Below the pieces are notes generated by a model. That model was not told where the DNA came from. It searched no databases and saw nothing but the letters and a program-made list of their open reading frames with translations. Made by a program: the position numbers and the translations under genes. A stretch of DNA of 64,000 nucleotides from Gaiellaceae bacterium (GTDB lineage Bacteria; Actinomycetota; Thermoleophilia; Gaiellales; Gaiellaceae): the NCBI GenBank assembly GCA_026002995.1, contig BPGK01000001.1, positions 1,922,001 to 1,986,000 of the forward strand. Direction: 5' to 3'. The first letter of the stretch is position 1. Every line of letters begins with the position of its first letter. Below are positions 1 through 8,673 of this stretch, one piece after another.

Positions 1-237
1 GAGCCGAACGACCTCGTGCTCTACGTCGCCAGCCGCCGCGCGGTCGTCGTCGGCGACACGCTGATCGACCGCGGCGACGGGCTGCGCATCCATCCCGACT
101 GGCCCGTGGACGCCGTCACGCCCGGCGACGTCGCACGGCGGCTGCGCCCGCTGCTCGACCTGCCGGTGGACGTCGTGCTACCGACCCACGCGGAGCCCGC
201 CGACCGCGCCGCGCTCGAGCGGGCGCTGGCGGCGTAG
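1..237 (+). CDS. Metallo-beta-lactamase-fold-like protein, C-terminal fragment (cut by window edge)
   Basis: The reading frame is open from the first base and stops with TAG at 235-237, so the N-terminal part lies outside the window. The 78 visible residues include VVVGDTLID and PGDVARRLRPLLDLPVDVV followed by LPTHAE, the usual end of an MBL-type hydrolase (a late His/Asp loop before the last helix). The tail closely resembles the end of the complete gene at 20229-20861 (PGDLARALRPLLDLPVERI), so the two are paralogues. The metal-binding HxHxDH region cannot be seen here, so activity cannot be judged. A GTG at 16 is internal and unlikely to be the start. Confidence 0.7.
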   Translation, partial: EPNDLVLYVASRRAVVVGDTLIDRGDGLRIHPDWPVDAVTPGDVARRLRPLLDLPVDVVLPTHAEPADRAALERALAA

Positions 238-258
238 GACGGCCTCGCTTCGACGAGC

Positions 259-1326
259 GTGAGCCTGATGGGACGCTCCGACGCGATCGAGACCCACACG
301 CTCACGGACGGTGGCCAGCGGTCGGCCGACGTCGCGCGCGCGATCGCGGAGTTCCTCGCTGCCGGCGAGCGCTCGCTCGATATCGCGATGTACGACGTGC
401 GCTTCGAGACCGACGCCGGCGGGCTTGTCCTCGCGTCGCTCCTCGCCGCGCGACAACGAGGCGTCACGATCCGCTTCCTCTACGACGTCGAGCACCCCGG
501 GCCGATTCCGGTGCCGCCCCCTCCGCGGACGGTTCCAGAGGCCCTCGAGGCGCTCCCGATCTCGACCCGGGGCATCGCCGGCATCCCGGACCTCATGCAC
601 CACAAGTTCGTCGTCTTGGATGGGCACACGGTCTGGACGGGATCGACGAACTGGACGGACGACTCGTGGGAGCGCCAGGAGAACGTCGTCGCGGTCGTGC
701 GCTCGCGCGAGATCGCGTACGCGTACACGCTCGCCTTCGACGAACTCTGGGGGGCGGGAACCGTCGAGGGGACGGGAACCGTCGAGCCGCGCCCCGTCGA
801 TGTCGACGGCGCCCGTATGCGCGCCTGGTTTTGCCCCGGGCACGGTGAGGCACTCGCCCACCGGATCGCGAAGCACATCGGGAAAGCGCGCGAGCGCGTC
901 CGGATCGCGTCCCCCGTCATCACGTCGGGGCCGATCCTCGGAACGCTCGTGGAGTGCGTCAACGAGCGCCGCTGCGATCTCGCTGGCGTGATCGACGACA
1001 CGCAGGTCGACGAGGTGTTCGGCCAATGGCGCGCGAACGGGGTCAGCGCATGGAAGATCCCGCTCTTGCGGCGCGTCCTCGAAGACGCGCCGTTCAGCGG
1101 GAAGCGCTCGACGCCGTGGACGCCCGAGGCCGTGCACGACGTCATGCACGCCAAGGTCGTGGTCACCGACGACACGGCCTTCGTCGGCAGCTTCAACCTC
1201 TCTCGCTCGGGCGAGCGGAACGCCGAGAACGTGCTCGAGATCCGCGACCGCCGGGTCGCGGACCGGCTCGCGTCCTTCGTGGACGACATCCGCGACCGCT
1301 ATCCCCCGGCAACGCCTCCGGGATAA
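259..1326 (+). CDS. Phospholipase-D-like (HKD superfamily) protein
   Basis: The 355-residue protein has two HKD half-sites, the mark of the PLD superfamily, where one His from each half forms the phosphodiester-cleaving site. The first is HHKFVVLDGHTVWTGSTNW near residue 114. The second is MHAKVVVTDDTAFVGSFN near residue 295. Each is followed by an Asn-rich stretch (RQENV, RNAENV). There is no signal peptide or membrane segment, so it is probably cytoplasmic. Members of this family act on phospholipids, nucleic acids or other phosphodiesters, and the sequence alone does not decide which. GTG at 259 is taken as start, with an in-frame ATG at 268 as alternative. The agmatinase-like gene follows 7 bases downstream. 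Confidence 0.8.
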   Translation: MSLMGRSDAIETHTLTDGGQRSADVARAIAEFLAAGERSLDIAMYDVRFETDAGGLVLASLLAARQRGVTIRFLYDVEHPGPIPVPPPPRTVPEALEALPISTRGIAGIPDLMHHKFVVLDGHTVWTGSTNWTDDSWERQENVVAVVRSREIAYAYTLAFDELWGAGTVEGTGTVEPRPVDVDGARMRAWFCPGHGEALAHRIAKHIGKARERVRIASPVITSGPILGTLVECVNERRCDLAGVIDDTQVDEVFGQWRANGVSAWKIPLLRRVLEDAPFSGKRSTPWTPEAVHDVMHAKVVVTDDTAFVGSFNLSRSGERNAENVLEIRDRRVADRLASFVDDIRDRYPPATPPG

Positions 1327-1333
1327 TCCTCGC

Positions 1334-2317
1334 GTGATCGACCCGCTCGAGCGCTGGCGCGCACTCGGCCTCCCGGACAAGCCGGACTACGCCGGGCTCC
1401 TCACCTTCGCGGGCATGCCGTACACGCAGGATCCGGCGGAGCTCGCCGGCGTCGACGTCGCGGTCGTCGGCGCGCCGACGGACGACCTCGTCTCCGACCG
1501 CCCCGGCACACGCTTCGGTCCACGGGCGATCCGCGCCGCGAGCTGCCCGCCCGGGCCGCATCTGGAAGCGAAGGTCGACGCGTTCGCGAAGCTCCGGGTC
1601 GTGGACTTCGGCGACGCGGCCGTGCTCCCGGCCGATCCCGTCCGGACGCACGAGCAGATCGAGTCGACGGTCTCGCAGGTCGTCGAGGCGGGCGCAATCC
1701 CGGTCGTCCTCGGCGGCGACCACTCGATCACCGAGCCGAACGTGCGCGCCGCCGCGGCGCGACACGGCCCGGTCGGGCTCGTCCACTTCGACACGCACAC
1801 CGACACGGGCACGGAGGTCTTCGGCGTCGAGCACTCACACGGGACGCCGATGTACCGACTCGTGCGCGACGGCCACGTCGATCCCGCCCGCTACGTCCAG
1901 ATCGGCCTGCGTGGCTACTGGCCCGGCGAGGCAGAGTTCTCCTGGCAGCGCGATCGAGGGATCACGTCCTTCTTCATGCATGACGTGCGCGACCTCGGGA
2001 TCCGCGAGGTCGTCGAGCGGACGGTGGCAACCGTCGGCGATGGCCCCGTGTTCCTGAGCGTGGACGTGGACGTGCTCGACCCTTCGATCGCGCCGGGCAC
2101 AGGAACGCCCGAGCCCGGCGGGATGACATCGGCGGATCTGTTGTGGGCGTGCCGCGAGCTCTCGCGCCGCTGCGAGCTCGTCGGGATAGACGTGGTCGAG
2201 GTGCTGCCGACCGCCGTGGGCTCGGCGGACGTCACGGCACTCGTCGCCGACCGCGTCGTCCGCGAGGCGCTGACGGGGATCGCGCTACGGCGCCGCGAGG
2301 CGGATGGCCGTACCTGA
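1334..2317 (+). CDS. Agmatinase/arginase family ureohydrolase
   Basis: The product (327 residues) is a binuclear-manganese ureohydrolase that would hydrolyse a guanidino group to release urea. All metal-binding motifs are visible: GGDHSIT near residue 130, DTHTDTG near 155 (the DxHxD motif) and SVDVDVLDP near 236 (DxD). The family covers agmatinase, guanidinobutyrase, proclavaminate amidinohydrolase and arginase. The overall layout is closest to SpeB-type agmatinases, but substrate cannot be assigned. A GATAAT box at 1322-1327, overlapping the previous gene's stop, lies 6 bases before the GTG start and suggests a leaderless transcript. It converges on the CHRD gene, with a hairpin between them. 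Confidence 0.85.
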   Translation: MIDPLERWRALGLPDKPDYAGLLTFAGMPYTQDPAELAGVDVAVVGAPTDDLVSDRPGTRFGPRAIRAASCPPGPHLEAKVDAFAKLRVVDFGDAAVLPADPVRTHEQIESTVSQVVEAGAIPVVLGGDHSITEPNVRAAAARHGPVGLVHFDTHTDTGTEVFGVEHSHGTPMYRLVRDGHVDPARYVQIGLRGYWPGEAEFSWQRDRGITSFFMHDVRDLGIREVVERTVATVGDGPVFLSVDVDVLDPSIAPGTGTPEPGGMTSADLLWACRELSRRCELVGIDVVEVLPTAVGSADVTALVADRVVREALTGIALRRREADGRT

Positions 2318-2350
2318 GATCCGGGGAGAGCGGACGCCCTCCCCGGGATC
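2318..2350. terminator. Hairpin between convergent genes
   Basis: GATCCGGGGAG (2318-2328) pairs with CTCCCCGGGATC (2339-2350), with one bulged G and a loop of about 10 bases. It begins at the agmatinase stop and ends 8 bases before the CHRD gene stop, so it could end transcription from both sides. No T-tract is present, as is common in GC-rich actinobacteria. Confidence 0.55.
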
Positions 2351-2358
2351 GTGACGAA

Positions 2359-2922
2359 CTACCGCTTCCTCGGGTTGTGCAGCTGGTCGCGAAGCGCGCC
2401 GCTCGGGTTCGCGCTCGTGTGCAGGTTGACGTAGTAGCCGCGCGGGCTGTCGAGGATCGCCTGTAGCGTCGTGGGCGAGACGCCCGTGACGACGGTCGTG
2501 ACGTTGCCCTGGCCGTCCGCGTCAGTGAACGACGTCACCCCGGAGTCGATGACGACCGGGCCATTCGTCCCCTTTGCTCCTTGGTGGACGTGGAGGCCGG
2601 TGATCGTCACCGAGCTCGGGAACGCGTAGTTGACGTAGAAGACGACCTCGCCGGAGATGATCGCGCCCGTCGTCGAGCGCTCGAGGTCGAAGGTCACGCT
2701 CCCGACCGCGTCCGCCCGCAGGCCTGTGACCGGCGGAACCTCCTGGCTCGGCTTGAGCCGGAGCTTGAACACAGGCGTCGCCGAGAGCTTGGGCGCGCCT
2801 CTGAGCGTCGGTGGCTCGGGCTTGCCCTTGCTGACGGTCGCCGGCGCTGCGCCGACGACAACGAGCGACACTGCGCCGAGGAGCGCGAGCGCCGCGGTAG
2901 CAACTCTGGTCTTCACCGTCAT
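2359..2922 (-). CDS. Secreted CHRD-domain protein
   Basis: This 187-residue protein starts with a clear signal peptide (basic MTVKTR, then a hydrophobic stretch to about residue 30 ending VVVGAAPA). The mature part is a CHRD domain, first described in chordin. Typical features are LKPSQEVPPV near residue 57, GEVVFYVNY, the ITGLHVHQG motif near 108, and YYVNLHTSANPSGALRDQ at the end. In bacteria such domains are found in exported proteins of unknown role. The ATG is preceded by GGGAGG at good distance, so this gene looks leadered, unlike many neighbours. No partner gene is obvious. Confidence 0.85.
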   Translation of the reverse strand: MTVKTRVATAALALLGAVSLVVVGAAPATVSKGKPEPPTLRGAPKLSATPVFKLRLKPSQEVPPVTGLRADAVGSVTFDLERSTTGAIISGEVVFYVNYAFPSSVTITGLHVHQGAKGTNGPVVIDSGVTSFTDADGQGNVTTVVTGVSPTTLQAILDSPRGYYVNLHTSANPSGALRDQLHNPRKR

Positions 2923-3067
2923 CGTTAGTTCCCTCCCTGGAGTCGTGGACTCGCTCTCAGGATTCCACGCTGTCTCGCCTCCGGGGACGAGCGTGAGGGC
3001 TTCCGTACCGAATCCTTACGTGCGCTCCGCACGGAGACACGCTTACGCCCGCCAAACACGACGTCGC

Positions 3068-3073
3068 TACCCT
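3068..3073 (+). promoter_or_regulatory. TACCCT box, probable -10 of a leaderless promoter
   Basis: TACCCT lies 8 bases before the GTG at 3082, which has no Shine-Dalgarno sequence. Transcription would start at or next to the start codon. Confidence 0.45.
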
Positions 3074-3081
3074 GGCTCGCC

Positions 3082-5277
3082 GTGCGCTCTCTCGGGCTCG
3101 TCCTCCCGCTCGCGTTCGCGCTCGCCCTCTCAGCAGCCTCGGCTGCGAGTCCAGGCAGCACAGGGAGCGGTGCCATCCCCGAGCCCGCGGTCGTCGCCTC
3201 GCTCGAGCCGGAGAAGACAGAGACGCTCTGGTCGAGCCTCGTCCGGCGGCAGATGCGCGCCCGCCAGGCGGCCCCGACCGACGACTGTCGGCCGATGCGG
3301 CTCGTCTTCTACGCGGCGACCGATTGGCTCCGGCTCGCGACGACGCTGGCAGCGAACGCCTCCCCGTGCGCCGAGTACTACATCTCGATCCCCGCCATCG
3401 TCGGAAACCGGACGCAGATGCGTCGCGACGCCGCCTGGCGTATCCGCGCGCTCGGGCCGAACTTCCACCCGATGGCCGAGTTCCACTTCTCGACCTGGAG
3501 CCGCTTCGTCGCTGAGTCCGGGATCTCCTGGTACCAGGCAGGAGTGCTCTGGCGCCAGCGGATGGACGAGGCCGGCTTCGACGTCGCCGCCGGCGACACC
3601 TGGGTCGTGAACGAGCTGAGCACGGCTGTGCGCCTGGGCAGCGGCAACGCCAGAGCGAACATCCGCGAGCTCCTGCGCGGGCTCTACGAGGGAGACGGCA
3701 CGCGACCGACGCGGGGCGCGGTGCTCGTCGTCGGTGTCGGTCAGCGGACCGGCAACCTCTCCGTCTACCAGAACACCCTCCAGACCTGGCTCGAGGACAC
3801 GGAGTTCTGGACGGACGTGGCGAGGTACGTCGCCGACTGGGCGCAAGAGGCGTACGGCGACATCCGGGCGCACGCGGTGCCCGGCGCCTCGATCCCCGCC
3901 CGCCGCGAGCTCCTGAACGACTACCTCCAGCACGCGCTCGTGCTCGCGAACGCGGGGCCGGAGTCCGTCGCCGTCGCTCGCGCGTACCTCCGCGATGCGC
4001 ACACGCCGCTCGGCAACGCGGCGTGGGAGCGCAGCGAGGGCTACGGCTGGACGATGGTGCCCGCAGAGCAGATGGCGGCGTACGTGTCGGCGCAGGTCCA
4101 CGCCATGCGCCACTTCGGCGCCACCTCGGGAGCGGAGCGCGACCGCGGCGGGTTCGCGTGGGCGCCGAGAAACGCGAGCGGGCTGTCGGCCGAGCAGTTC
4201 GCCGAGCAGACCGGGCTCATCCTCGACCGCCTCGCGAGCGCGATCCGCGACAGCGGCGAGCGGCTCGACCCAAACGAGCCGGGAATCGCGGCCTGCGGGC
4301 CGCCCGGCATCGACGCCCTGTGCGCACTCGATCTCGAAGGCGCGCGATTCAACGAGGCGTGGAGGTCGTTCCGCACCTGGACTGCGGCCTCCTTGGCGCT
4401 CGCCGCTCCCCCTCGTCGTCTCCCGGCAGGAGAGCCATCACCGCCGCTCGAGCTCTCCCTGGTGACGAGCTCCGGCACGCCCGTCGCCAGCAAGACTCCC
4501 GTCGCCGTCACGCTGCGCACGAGCTCCCCGCAGGGGGCCTTCGCGACGAGTCCCGACGGGCCGTGGACGAGGACGCTCTCCCTCACGGTCGCGGGTGGTG
4601 CGAACGCCGTCTTCTACTACCGGGACACCCGTGCCGGGGAGCACACGCTGACTGCCACCTCGAGCGCTACCCGGCCGGGCTCGCAAACCGTCCGGATCGC
4701 TCCCGGGCCGGTGGTCGCCGTCACGATCGAGCCCGCCTCCGTCACGATCAGAGCAAACGGAGCCACGCAGTTCGAGGCGTCCGCCGTCGACGCCTTCGGC
4801 AACGACGTCCCGACGATCTTCCTCTGGCGTGTCGCACCCGCGAGGCTCGGACGCATCGGCCGCAGCCCAGACGGCACCGCGACGCTCGCGGTCGGCCGCC
4901 TGCTCGGTAGCGGGACGGTGACCGCGACGGCACCCGGTGGCGCGGGGCCGATCTCGGCCAGCGCGCGGATCGCCGTGACGCCGGCCGACCTCCGGCTCTC
5001 GCCGGTGGCCTTCCGAGAGGGCGGCACGCGCCTGCGCGTCGTCGTCCGTGCGCTCGACGAGGCTCGTAAGCCGGTGTCGAGAGCGCGCGTCGCCGTGCTC
5101 GTCAAGCGGGACGGGAAGCGCCACGCGCTCGTGCGAGCGACGACCGGCCCCGCCGGCAAGGCCATCGCTCTCGTCCCGGCGGCCACGGGCTGCTTCACCG
5201 TGGAGGTCACGCGCGCGCGGGCGCAGGGCTTCCGCTGGGACGGCCGCACGCCGCGCAACCGCTTCTGCCGCCGCTGA
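3082..5277 (+). CDS. Large secreted protein with C-terminal Ig-like domains, function unknown
   Basis: The 731-residue product begins with a signal peptide (MRSLGLVLPLAFALALSAASA). Residues about 60-440 form a helical-looking domain rich in Trp and Tyr (TWSRFVAESGISWYQAGVLW, WLEDTEFWTDVARYVADW) that I cannot place in a family. From about residue 450 there are beta-rich repeats. A first Ig-like unit contains TPVAVTLRTSSPQG. A second, bacterial-Ig-like unit contains VTIEPASVTIRANGATQFEASAVDAFGND, seen in many adhesins and surface proteins. A third contains RVVVRALDEARKPVSRARVAVLVK. A cell-surface or extracellular role is likely. No sortase motif or C-terminal membrane anchor is visible, so it may be fully released. 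Confidence 0.7.
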   Translation: MRSLGLVLPLAFALALSAASAASPGSTGSGAIPEPAVVASLEPEKTETLWSSLVRRQMRARQAAPTDDCRPMRLVFYAATDWLRLATTLAANASPCAEYYISIPAIVGNRTQMRRDAAWRIRALGPNFHPMAEFHFSTWSRFVAESGISWYQAGVLWRQRMDEAGFDVAAGDTWVVNELSTAVRLGSGNARANIRELLRGLYEGDGTRPTRGAVLVVGVGQRTGNLSVYQNTLQTWLEDTEFWTDVARYVADWAQEAYGDIRAHAVPGASIPARRELLNDYLQHALVLANAGPESVAVARAYLRDAHTPLGNAAWERSEGYGWTMVPAEQMAAYVSAQVHAMRHFGATSGAERDRGGFAWAPRNASGLSAEQFAEQTGLILDRLASAIRDSGERLDPNEPGIAACGPPGIDALCALDLEGARFNEAWRSFRTWTAASLALAAPPRRLPAGEPSPPLELSLVTSSGTPVASKTPVAVTLRTSSPQGAFATSPDGPWTRTLSLTVAGGANAVFYYRDTRAGEHTLTATSSATRPGSQTVRIAPGPVVAVTIEPASVTIRANGATQFEASAVDAFGNDVPTIFLWRVAPARLGRIGRSPDGTATLAVGRLLGSGTVTATAPGGAGPISASARIAVTPADLRLSPVAFREGGTRLRVVVRALDEARKPVSRARVAVLVKRDGKRHALVRATTGPAGKAIALVPAATGCFTVEVTRARAQGFRWDGRTPRNRFCRR

Positions 5278-5350
5278 GACTCCGGGCGCCGCTTGCGGAG
5301 AGCCCCTCCTTCATCAGGCGAGGCCCGCGAGGAGGAAGGCGCGAGAGACC

Positions 5351-5375
5351 GCGGGGGAACCCACGCTTCCCCCGC
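5351..5375 (-). terminator. Hairpin in the distal repeat spacer
   Basis: GCGGGGGAA (5351-5359) pairs perfectly with TTCCCCCGC (5367-5375) around a 7-base loop. It lies downstream of the acyl-CoA dehydrogenase and repeats the role of the hairpin at 5431-5451. Confidence 0.5.
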
Positions 5376-5430
5376 GAGCCCCCTCCTTCATCAGGCGAGG
5401 CCCGCGAGGAGGAAGGCGCGAGAGAGCGCG

Positions 5431-5451
5431 GGGGGAACCCATGGTTCCCCC
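5431..5451 (-). terminator. Hairpin directly downstream of the acyl-CoA dehydrogenase
   Basis: GGGGGAACC and GGTTCCCCC flank a 3-base loop, 18 bases after the dehydrogenase stop. The stem is a little longer if the flanking CGC/GCG pairs are included. This is a likely intrinsic terminator without a T-tract. Confidence 0.55.
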
Positions 5452-5468
5452 GCGAGCCCCCTCCTTCA

Positions 5469-6650
5469 TCAGGCGAGGCCCGCGAGGAGGAAGGCGCGCG
5501 ACTCGCGCAGCATCTCGCGCGCGATCACGAGCCGTTGAATCTCGTTCGTGCCCTCGTAGATCTGCGTGATCTTCGCGTCGCGCATCATGCGCTCGACCGG
5601 GTACTCCTTGATGTACCCGTAGCCACCGAGGATTTGCACCGCCTCGGTCGTGACCGCCATCGCCGTGTCCGTGCAGAAGAGCTTCGCCATCGCCGAGGCC
5701 TTCGTCAGCTCTGCGTCGGGGGCGCCCTCGTCGACCATGCGCCCGAAGCGGTAGAGGAGGCCGCGGGCGGCCTCGCAGCGTGTCTCCATGTCGGCGAGCT
5801 TCGCCGCGATGAGCTGGTGCTGCGCGATCGGCTTGCCCATCGTCTCGCGCGTCCTCGCGTACTCGAGCGCGTAGTCGGTCGCGCCCTGCGCGATCCCGAG
5901 GCCCTGGGCGGCGACGCCGGGACGGGAGCGGTCGAGGATGCGCATCGCGATCCGGAACCCCTCGCCCTCCTCGCCGAGCCGGTTCGCAGCAGGGACGCGC
6001 GCGCCCTCGAACAGGAGCTCGCCCGTCGTCGAGCCCGCGATCCCCATCTTCGGCTCGAGGCGTGCGACCTCGAACCCGGGCGTGCCCGCCTCGACCACGA
6101 ACGCGGAGATCCCGGCGTGGCCGGCGTCGGGATCCGTCTTCGCGAAGACCGTGTACAGGCCCGCGACCCCCGCGTTCGTGATGAAGCGCTTCGAGCCGTC
6201 GAGGACGTACTCGTCGCCCTCCCGCCTCGCGGTCGTGCGCATGGCGGCCGAGTCGGAGCCCGACCCCGCTTCGGTGAGCGCGTACGCGGCGAGCGTCTCG
6301 CCCGCGGCGAGTGAGGGGAGGTAGCGCGCCTTCTGCTCCTCCGAGCCAGCGAGCTTGAGCCCGAGCGAGCCGAGCTCCTGCACGGCGAGGATGAGCCCGC
6401 TCGTCGCGCACACCTTCGAGACCTCCTCGATCGCGACGAGCGAGAGGAGCGTCCCCGTGCCGGTCCCTCCCCACTCCTCGCCGAAGAAGAGGCCGAAGAG
6501 GCCGTGCTCGCGGAAGAGCTCGACGACGTCCCAGGGGAACTCGTGCGAGGCGTCGATCTCGGCCGCGCGCGGCGCGATCCGCTCGCGCGCGAGCGTCCGC
6601 ACGAGCTCGCGGACCTCGAGCTGCTCGTCGGTCAGCGGCTCCCAGGGCAC
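5469..6650 (-). CDS. Acyl-CoA dehydrogenase
   Basis: This 393-residue flavoprotein is a full-length acyl-CoA dehydrogenase, which introduces the alpha,beta double bond in acyl-CoA and passes electrons to ETF. The N-terminal helical domain starts with LTDEQLEVRELVRTLAR. The middle domain carries YALTEAGSGSD (FAD-binding signature). The C-terminal domain has QILGGYGYIKEYPVERMMRD and IYEGTNEIQRL, where the Glu after IY is the usual catalytic base. Chain-length preference cannot be read from sequence. The start is GTG (VPWEPL). The 3' end is duplicated twice downstream, a local tandem duplication described separately. No electron-transfer or other beta-oxidation genes are adjacent. Confidence 0.92.
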   Translation of the reverse strand: MPWEPLTDEQLEVRELVRTLARERIAPRAAEIDASHEFPWDVVELFREHGLFGLFFGEEWGGTGTGTLLSLVAIEEVSKVCATSGLILAVQELGSLGLKLAGSEEQKARYLPSLAAGETLAAYALTEAGSGSDSAAMRTTARREGDEYVLDGSKRFITNAGVAGLYTVFAKTDPDAGHAGISAFVVEAGTPGFEVARLEPKMGIAGSTTGELLFEGARVPAANRLGEEGEGFRIAMRILDRSRPGVAAQGLGIAQGATDYALEYARTRETMGKPIAQHQLIAAKLADMETRCEAARGLLYRFGRMVDEGAPDAELTKASAMAKLFCTDTAMAVTTEAVQILGGYGYIKEYPVERMMRDAKITQIYEGTNEIQRLVIAREMLRESRAFLLAGLA

Positions 6651-6967
6651 GGGCGCATTCTGACAGGCAGCAGCCGTGAAAAGGGGAGACGACCGGAAGC
6701 ACGATCGACGCCCGCTGGTGGGACGTCCCGAAAGGCCTTACGCGTCGCGTGAACAAGGGCACGGTCGTGCTCGAGTGGGCCGACCGGGGTGCGCGCTTGG
6801 TGCGGAGATCGGGCGCGGATCTCGGCCCCGACGCCCGGCAGTCCACGACCGCCAACGGGATCCAGTGGCCCTCCAGGCGGGTCGCGGCTTCCAGTCACCG
6901 AGCGCGAACAACCTGAACGGCGCGTTCGCGGGGGACGACCTCAGCCGCTACGTACATCAGATACGAC
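6651..6967 (+). other. Non-coding or decayed stretch before the serine hydrolase
   Basis: No complete gene is visible. Two stretches look like protein-coding sequence in different frames: about 6749-6913 (frame of the hydrolase, ended by TGA at 6914-6916) and about 6885-6950 (next frame, reading SPSANNLNGAFAGDDLS). If a base were removed near 6950, the second stretch would join the hydrolase frame. This may be the damaged 5' end of that gene. Confidence 0.3.
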
Positions 6968-8264
6968 GTGCTCTCGGACACGGTCGTGTGGGCGGCCGCG
7001 AAGGAGAGCCAGCCGGGGGAGCGGCCCGGTTGGGTCTCGGTCTTCGTCGGGACTCGAATCCGGAAGTACGTCGGCGGCACCTTTGCCGACGTGAGGAAGG
7101 GCGTCACCGCCGGCGAGTCCGGAACGGCGACGATCGAGATCGCGGGAAACCGGACCTTGAAGGTCGTTGACGGCATCCTCAGGACGAAGACGCTCACTCC
7201 CGACTACGCGCTCGACTTCGACGTCTTCGGCTCGAGGGTCGAGCAGGCGCTCGGCGGTGGCGCGTCGTTCGGCTACTCCTGGGCGATCGCTCAGAACGGC
7301 GTCGTCGTCCGCAGGGGGGCTGGCGGAACCGCCCGTGTGCTTGCCAGCGGCAAGAGCGTGCCCTTCACTCCGGCGACCATGAGCCAGGCAGCGAGCACGT
7401 CGAAGACCCTCAGCGCGGTGCTGTTGATGAAGGTGCTCCGGGACCGCGGGCTCTCCGTCGATGCGAAGGTCGGTCCATACCTCCCGTCGTGCTGGAGGAA
7501 GGGGCCGGGAGTGGCCCAGCTCACCTTCCGCGACCTGCTCGCACACCAGACCGGGTTCAAGGACGCGAACCAGAGCTGCAAGGAGGACCCGCTCGGCTGC
7601 CTGCGCGAGGCCGTCGAGCGGGGCGGCTGGCCTCCGACCGGCTACCAGAACATCAACTACGCGCTCCTTCTCGCGGTCGTCCCGCTCGTCGACAAGCCCG
7701 CGGAGACCCGCGGCGTCTTCGAGTCGCGCGACTGCGCGGACACGAACGGTGCGATCAACCTCGCTATCTCGCAGCGGTTCCTGCTCCGCCTCACGCGCAT
7801 GCTCGAGCCCTTCGACATCGACCTCGCGTTCAACCCGGTTGGCAGGCCCTTCGCCTGCGTGTACGACAACCGCAACCGCCGGAAGAAGGGGATCTGCCCG
7901 CGCGCCGACTTCTTCACACGAGGGGGGGCCGGCTACGTCTCCATCTCGGCGGTCGACTTCGTTCGGTTCCTCAGCGTCTTCGAAGGCCAGACCGTCAACA
8001 AGGCCACGGTGGAGATGATGAAGACCGGCCCGCTCGAGCTCGGGGTTCGACGGCGTGGCGCCCGGCGCGGCCGGCTCGTACGCCTGGAAGAACGGCTCCT
8101 GCCCCGGCTCGGCCACGGGCAGCGGCTGCTCGGCGCTGGCGATCATCTTCGCAGGGGACGTCCAGGCGTACGCGATGACGAACTCCGGCCGGAACGCCTT
8201 CGGGGCGACGGCGGCGACGCTCGACAACACGCTCCAGGCCGCGTTCGACGCCGCGCTCAGGTAG
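6968..8264 (+). pseudogene. Beta-lactamase-type serine hydrolase, frameshifted
   Basis: The frame from 6968 encodes a class-C beta-lactamase/esterase-like serine hydrolase up to about residue 357, then fails. The C-terminus (PGAAGSYAWKNGSC, AIIFAGDVQAYAMTNSGRN) continues in the next frame to TAG ending at 8264. Removing one G from the GGGG at 8042-8045 restores a single product of about 431 residues. The SxxK nucleophile motif is visible as STSK in AASTSKTLSAVL near residue 140. LTFRDLLAHQTGF and YQNINYALL (YxN-like) follow, as expected for the fold. There is no clear signal peptide, and the 5' end may also be damaged. It may be a genuine pseudogene or a homopolymer error. Confidence 0.7.
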
Positions 8265-8270
8265 CCGACC

Positions 8271-8642
8271 CTACCCCGGCTGGTGGCAGACGGCCTCGAT
8301 GTTGTTGCCGTCCGGATCGAGCACGAAGGCGGCGTAGTAGGTCGGGTGGTAGTGCACGCGGACGCCGGGGGCCCCGTTGTCGGCGCCTCCAGCAGCGAGC
8401 GCCGCCGCGTGGAAGGCGTCGACCGTCCCGCGCTCGGAGACCTCGAAGGCCACATGCGTCCCCGTCCCGCGGGGATCGCGCGCCATGATCCAGAAGTCGG
8501 GGCTGCTTCCGGTTCCGAAGCCCGCTCCACCGAACTCCGGGAAGTCCATGACGACGCGGTAGCCCAGAGGCTCGAGCGCCTGCTCGAAGAAGCGCTTGCT
8601 GGTCTCGTAGTCCGTGACGTTCAGCCCCACGTGGTCGATCAT
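8271..8642 (-). CDS. VOC family (glyoxalase/bleomycin-resistance-like) protein
   Basis: The 123-residue protein is a single vicinal-oxygen-chelate module pair: MIDHVGLNVTDYETSKRFF at the start and YYAAFVLDPDGNNIEAVCH at the end. It resembles small glyoxalase-like proteins whose His and Glu ligands bind a divalent metal: His4 in the first strand, and the Glu in NIEAV. Substrate is unknown. The ATG at 8642 is chosen because it has GGGGAGG about 7 bases upstream. Longer in-frame extensions lack conserved sequence and would overlap the divergent amidohydrolase gene. The stop lies only 6 bases from the end of the convergent serine hydrolase. Confidence 0.85.
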   Translation of the reverse strand: MIDHVGLNVTDYETSKRFFEQALEPLGYRVVMDFPEFGGAGFGTGSSPDFWIMARDPRGTGTHVAFEVSERGTVDAFHAAALAAGGADNGAPGVRVHYHPTYYAAFVLDPDGNNIEAVCHQPG

Positions 8643-8660
8643 CGCCGCCTCCCCACTCGT

Positions 8661-8666
8661 TAGTGT
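8661..8666 (+). promoter_or_regulatory. TAGTGT box before the amidohydrolase
   Basis: TAGTGT lies 7 bases before the ATG at 8674, with no Shine-Dalgarno motif for that start. This supports a leaderless start at 8674 rather than an upstream start overlapping the VOC gene. Confidence 0.4.
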
Positions 8667-8673
8667 CGGCGGG

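Larger units (their letters stand above)
5301..5498. repeat. Three tandem copies of the acyl-CoA dehydrogenase 3' tail, unit about 76-78 bp
   Basis: A block of roughly 45-48 bases (AGCCCCCTCCTTCATCAGG... to GAAGGCGCG) occurs at 5301-5348, 5377-5426 and 5455-5498. The last copy overlaps the final codons and stop of the acyl-CoA dehydrogenase (RAFLLAGLA plus TGA on the minus strand). The other two are exact or nearly exact duplicates lying downstream of that stop. The spacers between copies each hold a hairpin. Confidence 0.85.
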
